Shown: positions 26,247-34,526, counted from the first letter of the stretch. The stretch: 48,579 nt of DNA from Saccharimonas sp963550135 (GCA_963550135.1 CAUVBP010000008.1:1-48579), one strand, 5' to 3'. Numbers and translations are program-made. Notes: a model not told the origin generated them from the letters alone.

Positions 26247-26276
26247 AAAACGCTCCGGATCTACCCCTGCGGAGCG
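26247..26276 (-). promoter_or_regulatory. Hairpin with T-tail in the nrdD leader
   Basis: On the minus strand CGCTCCG and CGGAGCG (26276-26270 and 26257-26251) pair around a 12-base loop, followed by TTTT. It lies between the NrdR boxes and the nrdD Shine-Dalgarno sequence. It may be an attenuator, or a terminator that stops read-through from the sortase gene. Confidence 0.5.
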
Positions 26277-26305
26277 ACACTTAATCGTGTATTTGTTTTA
26301 CGAAA

Positions 26306-26321
26306 ACACCATATGTAGTGC
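26306..26321. promoter_or_regulatory. NrdR box 1
   Basis: ACACCATATGTAGTGC matches the known NrdR consensus ACACWATATATWGTGT at most positions. Its centre lies 32 bp from that of box 2, the three-helical-turn spacing typical of NrdR tandem boxes. Confidence 0.8.
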
Positions 26322-26330
26322 TTACATACA

Positions 26331-26360
26331 AATGTACACCCAATATATAGTGCTAGTCAA
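26331..26360 (-). promoter_or_regulatory. nrdD proximal promoter
   Basis: TTGACT (26360-26355), an 18-base spacer and TACATT (26336-26331). It overlaps both NrdR boxes or abuts them. Confidence 0.5.
26338..26353. promoter_or_regulatory. NrdR box 2
   Basis: ACCCAATATATAGTGC matches the NrdR consensus except at position 3 and the last base. It lies in the spacer of the proximal nrdD promoter, so bound NrdR would block RNA polymerase. Confidence 0.75.
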
Positions 26361-26369
26361 GGTTTTTAC

Positions 26370-26397
26370 ATTGTATTATTTACATTTACACAGTCAA
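26370..26397 (-). promoter_or_regulatory. nrdD distal promoter
   Basis: TTGACT (26397-26392), a 16-base spacer and TACAAT (26375-26370). It begins just past the sortase stop codon. Transcripts from here would run through the NrdR boxes. Confidence 0.45.
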
Positions 26398-26406
26398 CTA
26401 GTTTAA

Positions 26407-27423
26407 TCATATTCGCTTGGTAAATATCATCGCCCGGTGATCGCGAGTTTGCGAGTTTTTTATCCACTCCCCAGCGCAAGTCATCAGATTCAAGCCTTCA
26501 GACACACCATCAGCTGGACGCATAAAACTATTCATATCAACATCAGATAGCTTTATTATTTGTTTTTTAACCACTTGGTAGCGCAACATTTGGCCGTTGC
26601 CGCGTTCAACACTGACTGTATCACCGACATTTAGCGACTCTAGCTTATTAAAAATTCCCCCCAAAGTCATACCAGATGCGTGACCAATAATAATAGATGC
26701 TCCCGGCTGCCCCGGCTTGACGCTGCCAGTATACCATCCTGTATCAAAGATATTGACAGGTGATTGCATTGAGCCGTCAGCATTAACGCTCATCGGCAAT
26801 ACTCGAGCTTTAACCCCTAACTTCTCAATAGTAATCACTCTCGGTAAATCTGCAGCTACCTTGTATTTAGCGATGGCGTCGCCAGAAACTTTTGTTTCGT
26901 CTTTACCTTCATTGCTCCGTCGATCATTCGGGTTATCGCTGCGTGCAGCCACCGTCGCTGTATTTACAGTATCTTTTATCCGATTGTTTAACAGCCAAGA
27001 GTCAACCAATGAATATACCGAAACCAGCAAGAGAATCGACGCTGCAACACCAGATAATTTCTTGCGAAAATTACCGCTCATGATTTCTTTTAAGCGCCGC
27101 TTGGTGGAGCGTTTTTCGCCGCCCATCTGGCTAGCAGCTGTTAGTTTTTCATAAATAATAAGCAAGCGAGCTGTCCGAGCCAGCTTTCTATTAATTCTCG
27201 TATAATCTCTAGGTTTTTTGTTTTGGAGAGACTGCTCTTTTGGACTTGGCGAGGCAGGCTGCACTGCGATATCCATAATTCGCTTCATACTCGGCTGGCT
27301 AGCAGCGTCCGCTACAACATCATTCGCCAATCTGCGCCGCGGTACGACTACCCGGCCTCGTGCTTTTGGCAGTACCTCCAGACTACGAGCAACTCGTTCT
27401 CTTTGCGTCATTGCTTGCTTCAT
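26407..27423 (-). CDS. Sortase with long cytoplasmic N-terminus
   Basis: This 338-residue protein has a basic cytoplasmic region (1-123), one membrane helix (about 124-145) and an extracellular sortase domain (about 190-338). Catalytic residues are H248 (IIIGHAS), C316 (LMTCAGEW) and probably R330 near the end. The Thr-Cys motif and the C-terminal Arg match the smaller, class E/F-like sortases. It joins proteins bearing an LPxTG-like signal to the wall. The adjacent upstream gene encodes a protein ending with an APNTG signal and is the natural substrate. The ATG at 27423 lies inside a TATAAT; a second in-frame ATG at 27411 is ten bases after that box and is a possible alternative start. Confidence 0.9.
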   Translation of the reverse strand: MKQAMTQRERVARSLEVLPKARGRVVVPRRRLANDVVADAASQPSMKRIMDIAVQPASPSPKEQSLQNKKPRDYTRINRKLARTARLLIIYEKLTAASQMGGEKRSTKRRLKEIMSGNFRKKLSGVAASILLLVSVYSLVDSWLLNNRIKDTVNTATVAARSDNPNDRRSNEGKDETKVSGDAIAKYKVAADLPRVITIEKLGVKARVLPMSVNADGSMQSPVNIFDTGWYTGSVKPGQPGASIIIGHASGMTLGGIFNKLESLNVGDTVSVERGNGQMLRYQVVKKQIIKLSDVDMNSFMRPADGVSEGLNLMTCAGEWIKNSQTRDHRAMIFTKRI

Positions 27424-27427
27424 TATA
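27422..27427 (-). promoter_or_regulatory. Possible internal -10 box for the sortase
   Basis: TATAAT on the minus strand overlaps the first sortase ATG. If used, transcription would begin just before the second ATG (27411). Confidence 0.3.
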
Positions 27428-27432
27428 GCTAA

Positions 27433-27470
27433 CAGGCACGCCTCGCGTCAAACCGCTTACGGCGTGCCTG
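27433..27470 (-). promoter_or_regulatory. 10-bp stem hairpin between surface protein and sortase genes
   Basis: CAGGCACGCC (27433-27442) and GGCGTGCCTG (27461-27470) form a perfect stem with an 18-base loop. No T-tract follows on the minus strand. It may act as a partial terminator or RNA-processing/stability element so that more surface protein than sortase is made. Confidence 0.6.
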
Positions 27471-27499
27471 CCTCCAATCTTAATCGTTATAAGTCTTGG

Positions 27500-29086
27500 T
27501 TATTTCTTGCCAAAACTCTTTCGTTTTGCCATAAATAGCAGGATTGCTGCCGAAGCCACACCAACGATAGTTCCAGCCAAATTAACTGCTACATTTTCGC
27601 CGCCCGTATTTGGAGCCTTCGGACCCGTCGAATCATTCTGCGCCGTTAGTACAACATCGTTGCCATCGCCGCCGACATAGCTAATCTTGAAGGTTGCGCC
27701 ATCCACAGCGAACTCTGCACCTTCGGGCAAACCATTGAATGTCCCTTGAACTGGAGCGCTACCGTTATTGTTGATAATCGTAAAGGTATCACCCTTCTTG
27801 ATGGTACCGCCAGGCAGATATACCAGCTCTAATTTCGAAGAATTACCACCGTTGCTAAGCTGGACGCTCTGCGCAACAATCTGATCATAATGATCTTTGT
27901 CTAGAATTTCTGCCTTGTATACGCCAGTACCGTTCATATAGAAGTCATTCAGTACAGTAATCTTGCCCGGCGAATTACCTGGAGCAACGACACCTGCCAC
28001 GCTAAGACTCTTTACCGTAGCATTGCCGCCGAATACACCGCCCTCATCGACATAAACGTCAGAACGACTGCCGTTTAGCAAGACTGTCTCACCCTTTCTA
28101 ACGCTTACCGACTCATTAGGCTTATCACCGTCCAATTTTATCAGCTTAGCTTCGTGGGCATTACCGTGCTGGCCATTCGGCGTACCGCTAGTGTTGTCCG
28201 AAGACTCGACCAGCAGAGTTCCTTCATTGTCCTTGTGAGCAACCAATTTACCAGGGCCACTGAGCTTGCCGGTAATCTTCACTATCACATTTGAAGCTAA
28301 CCTATATTCAACATTGCCATTGAGTACAATGTCGCCAGATAGAACTGTTGTCACGTTTGAAGAACCGCCGCCAGAGCCCAAACAACTTATTCCATGGGAA
28401 ATCATCGCGCCGTTTTCGAAGGTAATTTTACTGGAACTTGTTTCGTTATCAACGAAGCTAATATCTATTTGACCGCCACTCTTGACTGTGATATTATTAG
28501 CGCCTTCTAGCGGTACGCTAGCGTTTTCGCCAACAATTTTCTCTGAAGCTTTTATATAGCCGCTTATATTGTTACACCCACTATTAGCAACCTCAAAACG
28601 GTTAATCGTCGGCCTGCTAGTGAACTTGCCGTCAAATCCGTTAGATTTCAGGTTTGATAAGCCAGTTATAGCACCTGAAACGTAAATATGAGGAATTTTA
28701 TCTTCATCTTTATCGCCAGCGCTAGTGTGTCCGCCGCTAAACTCAGCATCCGATGTAAATTTCAGCGTATCAATCGTATAGCTAGCACATGTCGGAGCAG
28801 CAGTAACATTGTTCATTTTTTGAGCGTCCAAGCCAGACAAAGCAACGTTCAAATCATTCTGAATCTTCTCGCTAGCTCCGTTGGCACATGTAAATACCAG
28901 TTTAGCGCCCTCTGTTGGTACTTGGCCGTCTTTCCAGTTGCCAGCAGTTGACATTTTGTGGTCGCCAGCAGCGCCCGTCCACGTGAATGCAGTCGGCGCA
29001 GCATTGGCTGGCGCGTTAAATACCACTGCGCCAACAACAGCTGCCACTGACACAGCACTAGCCAATTTGACATAGGGAACACCCAT
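27500..29086 (-). CDS. Sortase-anchored secreted surface protein with beta-strand-rich passenger
   Basis: This 528-residue protein has an N-terminal signal peptide (hydrophobic about 7-22, cleavage after ANA near 29). Its body is rich in Gly, Asn and Ser with many short beta strands and SGGS-like turns. From about 340 it reads like autotransporter/PEP-CTERM-associated beta-helix proteins (VAPGNSPGKITVLND, GGDGNDVVLT). The C-terminus is a sorting signal: APNTG (491-495), a hydrophobic helix and a basic tail (KRKSFGKK). It would be covalently displayed by the neighbouring sortase. The ATG at 29086 has AGGAG nine bases upstream. The ligand is unknown; adhesion to a host cell is a guess. Confidence 0.88.
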   Translation of the reverse strand: MGVPYVKLASAVSVAAVVGAVVFNAPANAAPTAFTWTGAAGDHKMSTAGNWKDGQVPTEGAKLVFTCANGASEKIQNDLNVALSGLDAQKMNNVTAAPTCASYTIDTLKFTSDAEFSGGHTSAGDKDEDKIPHIYVSGAITGLSNLKSNGFDGKFTSRPTINRFEVANSGCNNISGYIKASEKIVGENASVPLEGANNITVKSGGQIDISFVDNETSSSKITFENGAMISHGISCLGSGGGSSNVTTVLSGDIVLNGNVEYRLASNVIVKITGKLSGPGKLVAHKDNEGTLLVESSDNTSGTPNGQHGNAHEAKLIKLDGDKPNESVSVRKGETVLLNGSRSDVYVDEGGVFGGNATVKSLSVAGVVAPGNSPGKITVLNDFYMNGTGVYKAEILDKDHYDQIVAQSVQLSNGGNSSKLELVYLPGGTIKKGDTFTIINNNGSAPVQGTFNGLPEGAEFAVDGATFKISYVGGDGNDVVLTAQNDSTGPKAPNTGGENVAVNLAGTIVGVASAAILLFMAKRKSFGKK

Positions 29087-29135
29087 ATTGTTTTTCTCCT
29101 GTACACATTTGTGTTTTAATTTAGTTTACGCTTTT

Positions 29136-29164
29136 ATGCTAGCATTACTTAACAATTTTTTCAA
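29136..29164 (-). promoter_or_regulatory. Promoter of the surface protein gene
   Basis: TTGAAA (29164-29159), a 17-base spacer ending in TGC and TAGCAT (29141-29136). It gives a leader of about 43 bases containing AGGAG, unlike the leaderless genes. A second TATAAT lies at 29172-29167. Confidence 0.6.
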
Positions 29165-29246
29165 GTATTATAGTATAAAATACAACGAAAATTACACGCT
29201 TACCCTAATGTTTGCTGCAATAGTAAAACTATTTATAAAATCTATT

Positions 29247-29277
29247 TAAAAAGGCCTTGACTTAACCTGTCGAGGCC
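29247..29277 (-). terminator. Terminator of the tRNA-Asn transcript
   Basis: On the minus strand GGCCTCGAC, a seven-base loop and GTCAAGGCC form a 9-bp stem with one mismatch, followed by TTTTT. It is downstream of the tRNA gene and upstream of the surface-protein promoter. The rest of 29087-29313 holds only that promoter and a small hairpin. Confidence 0.75.
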
Positions 29278-29281
29278 GTTT

Positions 29282-29297
29282 GCCCGGTATACCAGGC
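29282..29297. repeat. Short inverted repeat after the tRNA
   Basis: GCCCGG-TATA-CCAGGC, six-base arms with one mismatch, sits between the tRNA and the terminator. It could be an RNase-processing structure. Confidence 0.35.
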
Positions 29298-29313
29298 AAT
29301 TTATCTATCAATT

Positions 29314-29388
29314 TGGCTCCGGCAGCTGGGCTCGAACCAGCGACCTAATGGTTAACAGCCATCCGCTCTACCACTGAGCTATGCCGGA
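29314..29388 (-). tRNA. tRNA-Asn (GTT)
   Basis: The minus strand folds as a standard tRNA. The acceptor stem TCCGGCA pairs with TGCCGGA, the D arm has TAGCTCAGTGGTAGAGC, and the T arm has GGTTCGAGCC. The anticodon loop is CTGTTAA, giving anticodon GTT. The CCA end is encoded in the DNA (29314-29316). It is a single gene with its own promoter and terminator. Confidence 0.97.
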
Positions 29389-29418
29389 ATACATTCTGCT
29401 ATCGCCGCAGATACCAGT

Positions 29419-29447
29419 ATTGTAACTTATTATATAAAAGGTGTAAA
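29419..29447 (-). promoter_or_regulatory. tRNA-Asn promoter
   Basis: TTTACA (29447-29442), a 17-base spacer and TACAAT (29424-29419), about 30 bases before the mature 5' end. Confidence 0.65.
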
Positions 29448-29449
29448 GT

Positions 29450-31315
29450 CTACTGCGCTCGCAGCGCATCAAGTTGTTTTGCCAAATCAGCAATCGCTTC
29501 CCAACTAGCGCCATCTGTCATAATTGACAGTACGTACGTACCGTGCGAACCATAAACAATCGCCGAGTCATGCAATAATCCATTCATAAAGCCAACCTTA
29601 TCGGCAACCGTCCCCGATACACCTGCTGGAATACCTTTACGAAACACGTTTTTCTTCATAGCTTCTAGCAAGCGCTGCTGATTGGCGCTCGAAAAGTTTT
29701 GACCGGTTGCAATCATACCTAGCAGCAGGACTTGATCATTTGCTGTCGTATACGGTCCGCCTCCTTTCATAAATGTCGAGTTCTTAAGGCCAATGGCGTT
29801 AGCTTCGCTAGTCAAAGTACTAACTCCAATTGCGTTCAAGAAACTTTCCGCGCAAGCATTATCGCTCAAACTAATCATTTTATTAAAGCATGCTTGATCA
29901 CTATCCCAACTGCGCGCACCGCTATCGATACGTTTTAGCAAACTATAGGCTACTAGCAATTTGTAGGTGCTAGCTGTTACAAATTGCTTATCGCCATTGT
30001 ATTCGGCGCGGCGTTTTTTGCCGTCAAGCTCTATCATCGACACGCCATAAGTTCCCGGATGGTCTTTGGCGAAATTTTCCATCAAAGCCGACAAGCCAGC
30101 ATCGCTCGAGCTATATGTCCGCGTATATTCCTCGCGCGGCGGCACAGCCTTGGTAACAGCATCAAGCTGCAAACTACCGCCGTCGATTGTACTTTGTAAT
30201 TTCTGCAGCATTACCGCCACATCGAGTGCTTGCCCTGAACTACCTGTCTGCTTGCTAACAATAGTGAAGTCATGCGTAGTAATTTTCGACACCCCAGGCG
30301 CCACAGTAACAATTTTCGCTACCCCATCATTCAGCCATTTGCCAGTACATTCAGCATTCAGCGTAGCCACCAATTCTTTATCTTTAGCGGTAAAATCAAG
30401 CCAAGCGTAAACTGTCTGCGCATCGACCGCGACGGTTTTATCTCTAGCTTTAATTTGAATACCTCCCGCTAGATGTTTGGTTAGCTTTCGCGCCAATTGC
30501 TTAGCTTTTTCATCGCTCACCGCTGGTTTGATATCTATTTTATTGACATTAATAGTTGTAGGCTGATGTAATTTTGGTTTGATATCGCGAACAGATTGCT
30601 TGATTTTAGCCTCATCGCATTTACCGCCAAGCCTAGACCTCTGCAACTCAAGCTGCGCCCCTTTGGCTTTAAGCGTAGCATTGGTCGGGCTAACTTGGCA
30701 GCGAGCAACTATTTTGTCGTTAACAGCTACATCCGTTTGGTTGGCAAATTTAGGGGCTGGCGGCGAACCATAATTCAAACCATACCAAAACAATGAAGTT
30801 GGCACTAATCGCACATACCAAGGATAATCGTAGTGCTTGATCCGCTGCGAATTATCAACCGAGACAGCGATATCACGCAGCTTGATACTAACCGCCGGCT
30901 TGTCTGAATTATTCATCATGACATTAAGAGTATGGTCGCTATACGCTTGATTAGCTTTTTTAGCCGCCGCATCTTTAGCTATACCGCCAATTGCTAACCC
31001 ATCGACGTGCGCAAACGGCAAGGTCTTGTCGCTTGGATAAGCCAACTGTACAATTACTAGAAGAAAAGTCAAACTTGCTGCCGCACCGACTGCATATTTA
31101 CGGAAATGCTTGTGGCGTAACAAACGTTGTAATTTTATCTGCAATGAAGCAGCTTGGTAATTGACCTGCCGATATGCGCCATAAACTAGACGCCGCAATT
31201 TCAATCGCCAAGCGCTAGATTTAGTAGATTTAGCGGCATGGACCGCCGCTTTAGTACCAGTATAACGCCGGCGGTACGATGGTTTACGCGCTATCCGTCT
31301 CACGCGGCCCCTCAT
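29450..31315 (-). CDS. Membrane-anchored serine hydrolase of the class A beta-lactamase fold
   Basis: This 621-residue protein has a very basic cytoplasmic tail (about 1-73), one membrane helix (about 74-94), repeated PG_binding_4/YkuD-associated-like modules (about 100-390) and a C-terminal serine hydrolase domain (about 405-621). The catalytic motifs are STYK (S449, K452), SDN (S484-N486) and a KVG in place of KTG. The fold is shared by beta-lactamases and by D,D-peptidases. With the wall-binding modules, a peptidoglycan role is more likely than drug hydrolysis. I chose the ATG at 31315; the TTG two codons earlier is less likely. It overlaps the LexA-like gene by 32 bases. Confidence 0.85.
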   Translation of the reverse strand: MRGRVRRIARKPSYRRRYTGTKAAVHAAKSTKSSAWRLKLRRLVYGAYRQVNYQAASLQIKLQRLLRHKHFRKYAVGAAASLTFLLVIVQLAYPSDKTLPFAHVDGLAIGGIAKDAAAKKANQAYSDHTLNVMMNNSDKPAVSIKLRDIAVSVDNSQRIKHYDYPWYVRLVPTSLFWYGLNYGSPPAPKFANQTDVAVNDKIVARCQVSPTNATLKAKGAQLELQRSRLGGKCDEAKIKQSVRDIKPKLHQPTTINVNKIDIKPAVSDEKAKQLARKLTKHLAGGIQIKARDKTVAVDAQTVYAWLDFTAKDKELVATLNAECTGKWLNDGVAKIVTVAPGVSKITTHDFTIVSKQTGSSGQALDVAVMLQKLQSTIDGGSLQLDAVTKAVPPREEYTRTYSSSDAGLSALMENFAKDHPGTYGVSMIELDGKKRRAEYNGDKQFVTASTYKLLVAYSLLKRIDSGARSWDSDQACFNKMISLSDNACAESFLNAIGVSTLTSEANAIGLKNSTFMKGGGPYTTANDQVLLLGMIATGQNFSSANQQRLLEAMKKNVFRKGIPAGVSGTVADKVGFMNGLLHDSAIVYGSHGTYVLSIMTDGASWEAIADLAKQLDALRAQ

Positions 31316-31709
31316 AACCAAGAATTTGTAATGCCGATTGCAGCGTTTGAATATCCTGGCGTGCCTTATCGTCGTCTTGCTTCTGCAAATCGGCTATTTT
31401 AGCGCGAATACGGCGTTCAGTTATCGCGTCTTTTGAATCCAAAACTTCTGGCGTGGTTTTTGGCGCCGCAACCACGTCGATCACCTCTAGCGACCGCGCT
31501 GAATTATCACGCTTACGCAAGTGGCCGCGGGAGATCAAATTATCAATATGCGCTGCCACTGTCGAAACGCTTTTGTAATTAAGCGCCCGCATTATCTCGC
31601 GATAGCTCGGCCCGTAGCCGTTATCTTTTATAAAGTTATCAATAAATAGTAAAAGCTCGTACTGCTTCTTGGTCGGATTAATTGCCGCCGATTGAGCTTG
31701 TGCTGCCAT
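31284..31709 (-). CDS. LexA-like winged-helix protein lacking the protease domain
   Basis: This roughly 141-residue protein has the LexA DNA-binding domain (about 12-80). It shows the pattern KKQYELLLFIDNFIKDNG, then GPSYREIMRALNYKS and a wing with GHLRKRDNSARSLEV. The C-terminal part is a short helical region with charged residues, and there is no S24 peptidase domain with its Ser-Lys dyad. It cannot therefore self-cleave like LexA. It may be a repressor or sensor of the envelope genes beside it. The start is uncertain: ATG 31709 has GAAGG only one base upstream, while TTG 31730 has AGGAG four bases upstream. Confidence 0.8.
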   Translation of the reverse strand: MAAQAQSAAINPTKKQYELLLFIDNFIKDNGYGPSYREIMRALNYKSVSTVAAHIDNLISRGHLRKRDNSARSLEVIDVVAAPKTTPEVLDSKDAITERRIRAKIADLQKQDDDKARQDIQTLQSALQILGYEGPRETDSA

Positions 31710-31716
31710 ACCTTCA

Positions 31717-33051
31717 CTATAACGAATCAACCAGCTCCTGGTCAAACGGTCGTACCACTATCAGCGCCGACAAGCCCCACCAAACTAGCGCTATTACATC
31801 ATCAGCAAATACTGGCAAGAACAAACTAGCGATGCTCAGGCCAACTCCATACAAAAACATGCCAAGCGCTAACCAATCGTTCCGCTGCCGCCATAACCGC
31901 TGCAAAACGATAATCACAATCATCAAATAAATCACTAAACCCAGCCAACCAGCTTCGTGAACGATGAATAAATATTGGTTCTCGATAATCACCCCTGAAT
32001 CACCTAATAACGATGCCGACCCGGTACTGCCAATACCAGCGCCAAACGGCTGTTGCGCTGCCTTGATAACGCCATCGCGTAACGACGAAAGGTGGTCATC
32101 ATTTGAGGTTCTAGCAGCACCAGTAGTAGGATTATCGTGCAAAATCACATTATGCATAAAGCTGGTATCGCGCAGCAAATAAGCTCCGCCCGCAGCTGCA
32201 ATTAAAACTCCCGCAGCAATCGATATCCAAGCTTTTTTAGGTAATTTCCGGCCATATTGATGAGCAAAAAGCCCGCCTAACGCTGCTAGAACCCCCAGAA
32301 TCGCCGCCCGCGAATAACTAATATAAAGAGCGGCACTAGAGCTAGCGGCCGCCAAAATGCCGTAGACGCGCAACTTAGCACTATCCCGCCATTTTGCCGC
32401 CAAAAATACTGACGCCAACACCAACCCGCCAAGCGCATACGCCCCTAGCGGATTCGGCCCCCGCAGCGTGCTGCCAAAGCGCACATAAGCCTCATTTGAA
32501 TCAACCGTCAAATACGGTGCAACCGTCGCCTGACTGTAACCGAATACTGTCAAGAAATCCCGCGGTAAAACCAACTGTAAACAAGCAAACCCAATAATCA
32601 TCGCCGCTGCCGCCAGCATACATTTCAACAAAATTTGCTGATAGCGCGGATATAGATAAATAAAACCATACATCGTCGCCGTCATTAGACCCCAGCGCAA
32701 ATCAATTACCAGGCCAGCTACCACAGTCGCCGCTGAATTACCCGCAGCTAGCGATATTCCTGCTAAAACCAAATGCCACAACGCAAAACCAGCAATCAAC
32801 CATAGCAACTTATCGCGCAGCCAAAATCGCCAAGCATGGCGCCGCCAACCCAGGATAATCACCAGAACAAAAGCTACCATTAACAGTACTTCTTTCCATG
32901 CTTTGGCATACAGTGCAACCAGCGGCCAATGCGTACTCGCCAAAACCGTCAACGGCGTATGAATTGCCAAACCTAGCATAATCGCAGCCAACAGCGCTAG
33001 CGTTACCGAAGCTAGCCGACGCTCCAAATTATCGGTATTGAGATTGCTCAT
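31717..33051 (-). CDS. O-antigen ligase/polymerase-type membrane protein
   Basis: This 444-residue protein has about 11 to 12 hydrophobic helices and the large periplasmic loop of the Wzy_C/O-antigen ligase family. Conserved features are the RFGSTLRGPNPLGAY stretch (about 190), ISYSRAAILG and, late, GAGIGSTGSAS and ENQYLFIVHEAGW. Members either polymerise lipid-linked repeat units or join glycans to an acceptor. The start is the ATG at 33051, since longer starts run into the divergent sugar transferase gene. A -10 box lies seven bases upstream. Confidence 0.88.
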   Translation of the reverse strand: MSNLNTDNLERRLASVTLALLAAIMLGLAIHTPLTVLASTHWPLVALYAKAWKEVLLMVAFVLVIILGWRRHAWRFWLRDKLLWLIAGFALWHLVLAGISLAAGNSAATVVAGLVIDLRWGLMTATMYGFIYLYPRYQQILLKCMLAAAAMIIGFACLQLVLPRDFLTVFGYSQATVAPYLTVDSNEAYVRFGSTLRGPNPLGAYALGGLVLASVFLAAKWRDSAKLRVYGILAAASSSAALYISYSRAAILGVLAALGGLFAHQYGRKLPKKAWISIAAGVLIAAAGGAYLLRDTSFMHNVILHDNPTTGAARTSNDDHLSSLRDGVIKAAQQPFGAGIGSTGSASLLGDSGVIIENQYLFIVHEAGWLGLVIYLMIVIIVLQRLWRQRNDWLALGMFLYGVGLSIASLFLPVFADDVIALVWWGLSALIVVRPFDQELVDSL

Positions 33052-33058
33052 GCTATCT

Positions 33059-33081
33059 ATTATAACGAAAGTTGTTATAAT
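33059..33081. promoter_or_regulatory. Back-to-back divergent -10 boxes in a 38-base gap
   Basis: TATAAT on the minus strand (33064-33059) is seven bases from the ligase ATG (33051). TATAAT on the plus strand (33076-33081) is eight bases from the sugar transferase ATG (33090). The -35 region of each promoter overlaps the -10 or start of the other. Confidence 0.6.
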
Positions 33082-33089
33082 GAAGACAA

Positions 33090-34526
33090 ATGCCATCTCA
33101 TAACACCAAGTCTTACAGCCTAATCCTGATGGCGGCCGACGCGATTGTGCTGGCAATTGTTTTTGCCGCAGCCTATTACATTCGCACTCAAGTCGACCAG
33201 CGCGTACTCTTGCACATTGTTTACGCCTACGAATATATTATCGGCTTTGCCGTGATTACCCCGGTGTGGATACTGATTTTCGCTTCGCTCGGATTGTATA
33301 GTCCGAGTATTTATAACCGCCGCCTCGTCGAATGGAGCCGCATAGCACTCGGCACTTTCATTGGTATACTGCTGGTGATTGGCTGGGAATACTTCACTAG
33401 TATGCATATTTTTCCGGCCAGGCTAGTCGCCCTTTACGTTTTAATTGGCTCAACGATTGCCATTATTTTGGTACGCGAAATAATTCGCACTATTCGCAAC
33501 GAGTTATACCGTTACGGACACGGCGTCAGTCGAGTGCTGGTAATCGGTAATTCTGATGCGACGACCGATATTGCGATGTCCCTCGGCTCCACCCACAAAT
33601 CTGGTTATCAAATTGTAGCCTTCGCCGGGCCGGCAAAATTGTTGCCGCCGCATCTCGGTATCGTTCATTACGGCCGCGTCGAGACAGCACTCAAAGATAT
33701 CAAAAAGCTTAACATTAGCACTATTATTCAAACCGACCTTTATGCCAGCGAAGACCGCAATCACCAAATTTTAAGCGCCGCGCAAATTGCTCACATTCAA
33801 TATAATTTCATCCCTGGCGAACCGGAATTTTATACTGGCAAAAACACCGTCGATGTCTTTCTCGGCTATCCGATGATTACCGTCAGCCAAACACCACTCA
33901 TTGGCTGGGGAGCAATTGCTAAGCGGTTGTTCGACTTGATAGCCGTTATTATTACTTTGCCGCTCTGGGGATCAATTATAATAATAATTGCGCTGCTGCA
34001 AAAAATCTGTAATCCCGGGCCGATTTTTTACCGTTCTAAGCGCTTGAGCCGTTTTTCGAAACCGATTCGTCTGTATAAATTTCGCACCATGGGCGCTCAG
34101 TACGGCAAAAAGGACGCCAGTATCGAGTTTGAGGAAATGAACCGGCCTGATTTGGCCGACGAATATCGGCGCAATCACAAAGTCGCTGATGATCCGCGAA
34201 TTACTTGGTTCGGTAAGTTCTTGCGTAATACTTCGCTTGATGAATTCCCGCAATTTATCAACGTGCTGCTCGGCGACTTGAGCTTAGTCGGGCCGCGGCC
34301 GATTCTGCCGCAAGAAGTTAAATTCAGCAAAAATCGTACGGCGTTATTGCATAGTGTTAAGTCTGGAGTAACTGGATTGTGGCAAGTCTCGGGCCGCAGC
34401 AACCTGAGCTTCGACGAACGGATTGAGCTTGAGCTTTATTACGCGCAAAACTGGAGTTTTTGGCTAGACTTGCGGATACTTTTCAAAACAATCGGTGTTG
34501 TATTACATAAAACAGGAGCGAGATAA
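33090..34526 (+). CDS. Undecaprenyl-phosphate sugar phosphotransferase (initiating enzyme)
   Basis: This 478-residue protein has an N-terminal region with about four membrane helices, a middle CoA-binding-like domain (about 145-260), a further helix (about 285-307) and a C-terminal sugar transferase domain of the WbaP/WcaJ type. The signatures are PIFYRSKR, LYKFRTM, TSLDEFPQFINVLLGDLSLVGPRP and SGVTGLWQVSGRS. These enzymes transfer a sugar-1-phosphate from a nucleotide sugar to undecaprenyl phosphate, the first membrane step of the glycan. The substrate sugar is not evident. Translation is coupled to the next gene by TAATG. Confidence 0.92.
   Translation: MPSHNTKSYSLILMAADAIVLAIVFAAAYYIRTQVDQRVLLHIVYAYEYIIGFAVITPVWILIFASLGLYSPSIYNRRLVEWSRIALGTFIGILLVIGWEYFTSMHIFPARLVALYVLIGSTIAIILVREIIRTIRNELYRYGHGVSRVLVIGNSDATTDIAMSLGSTHKSGYQIVAFAGPAKLLPPHLGIVHYGRVETALKDIKKLNISTIIQTDLYASEDRNHQILSAAQIAHIQYNFIPGEPEFYTGKNTVDVFLGYPMITVSQTPLIGWGAIAKRLFDLIAVIITLPLWGSIIIIIALLQKICNPGPIFYRSKRLSRFSKPIRLYKFRTMGAQYGKKDASIEFEEMNRPDLADEYRRNHKVADDPRITWFGKFLRNTSLDEFPQFINVLLGDLSLVGPRPILPQEVKFSKNRTALLHSVKSGVTGLWQVSGRSNLSFDERIELELYYAQNWSFWLDLRILFKTIGVVLHKTGAR

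Noticed and set aside
29050..29110. A 16-codon frame starting at an ATG just upstream of the surface protein start
   Set aside because: It overlaps the Shine-Dalgarno sequence and the true start, and has no ribosome binding site of its own.
33052..33156. Longer start for the O-antigen ligase gene
   Set aside because: It would run through both divergent promoters and into the sugar transferase gene.
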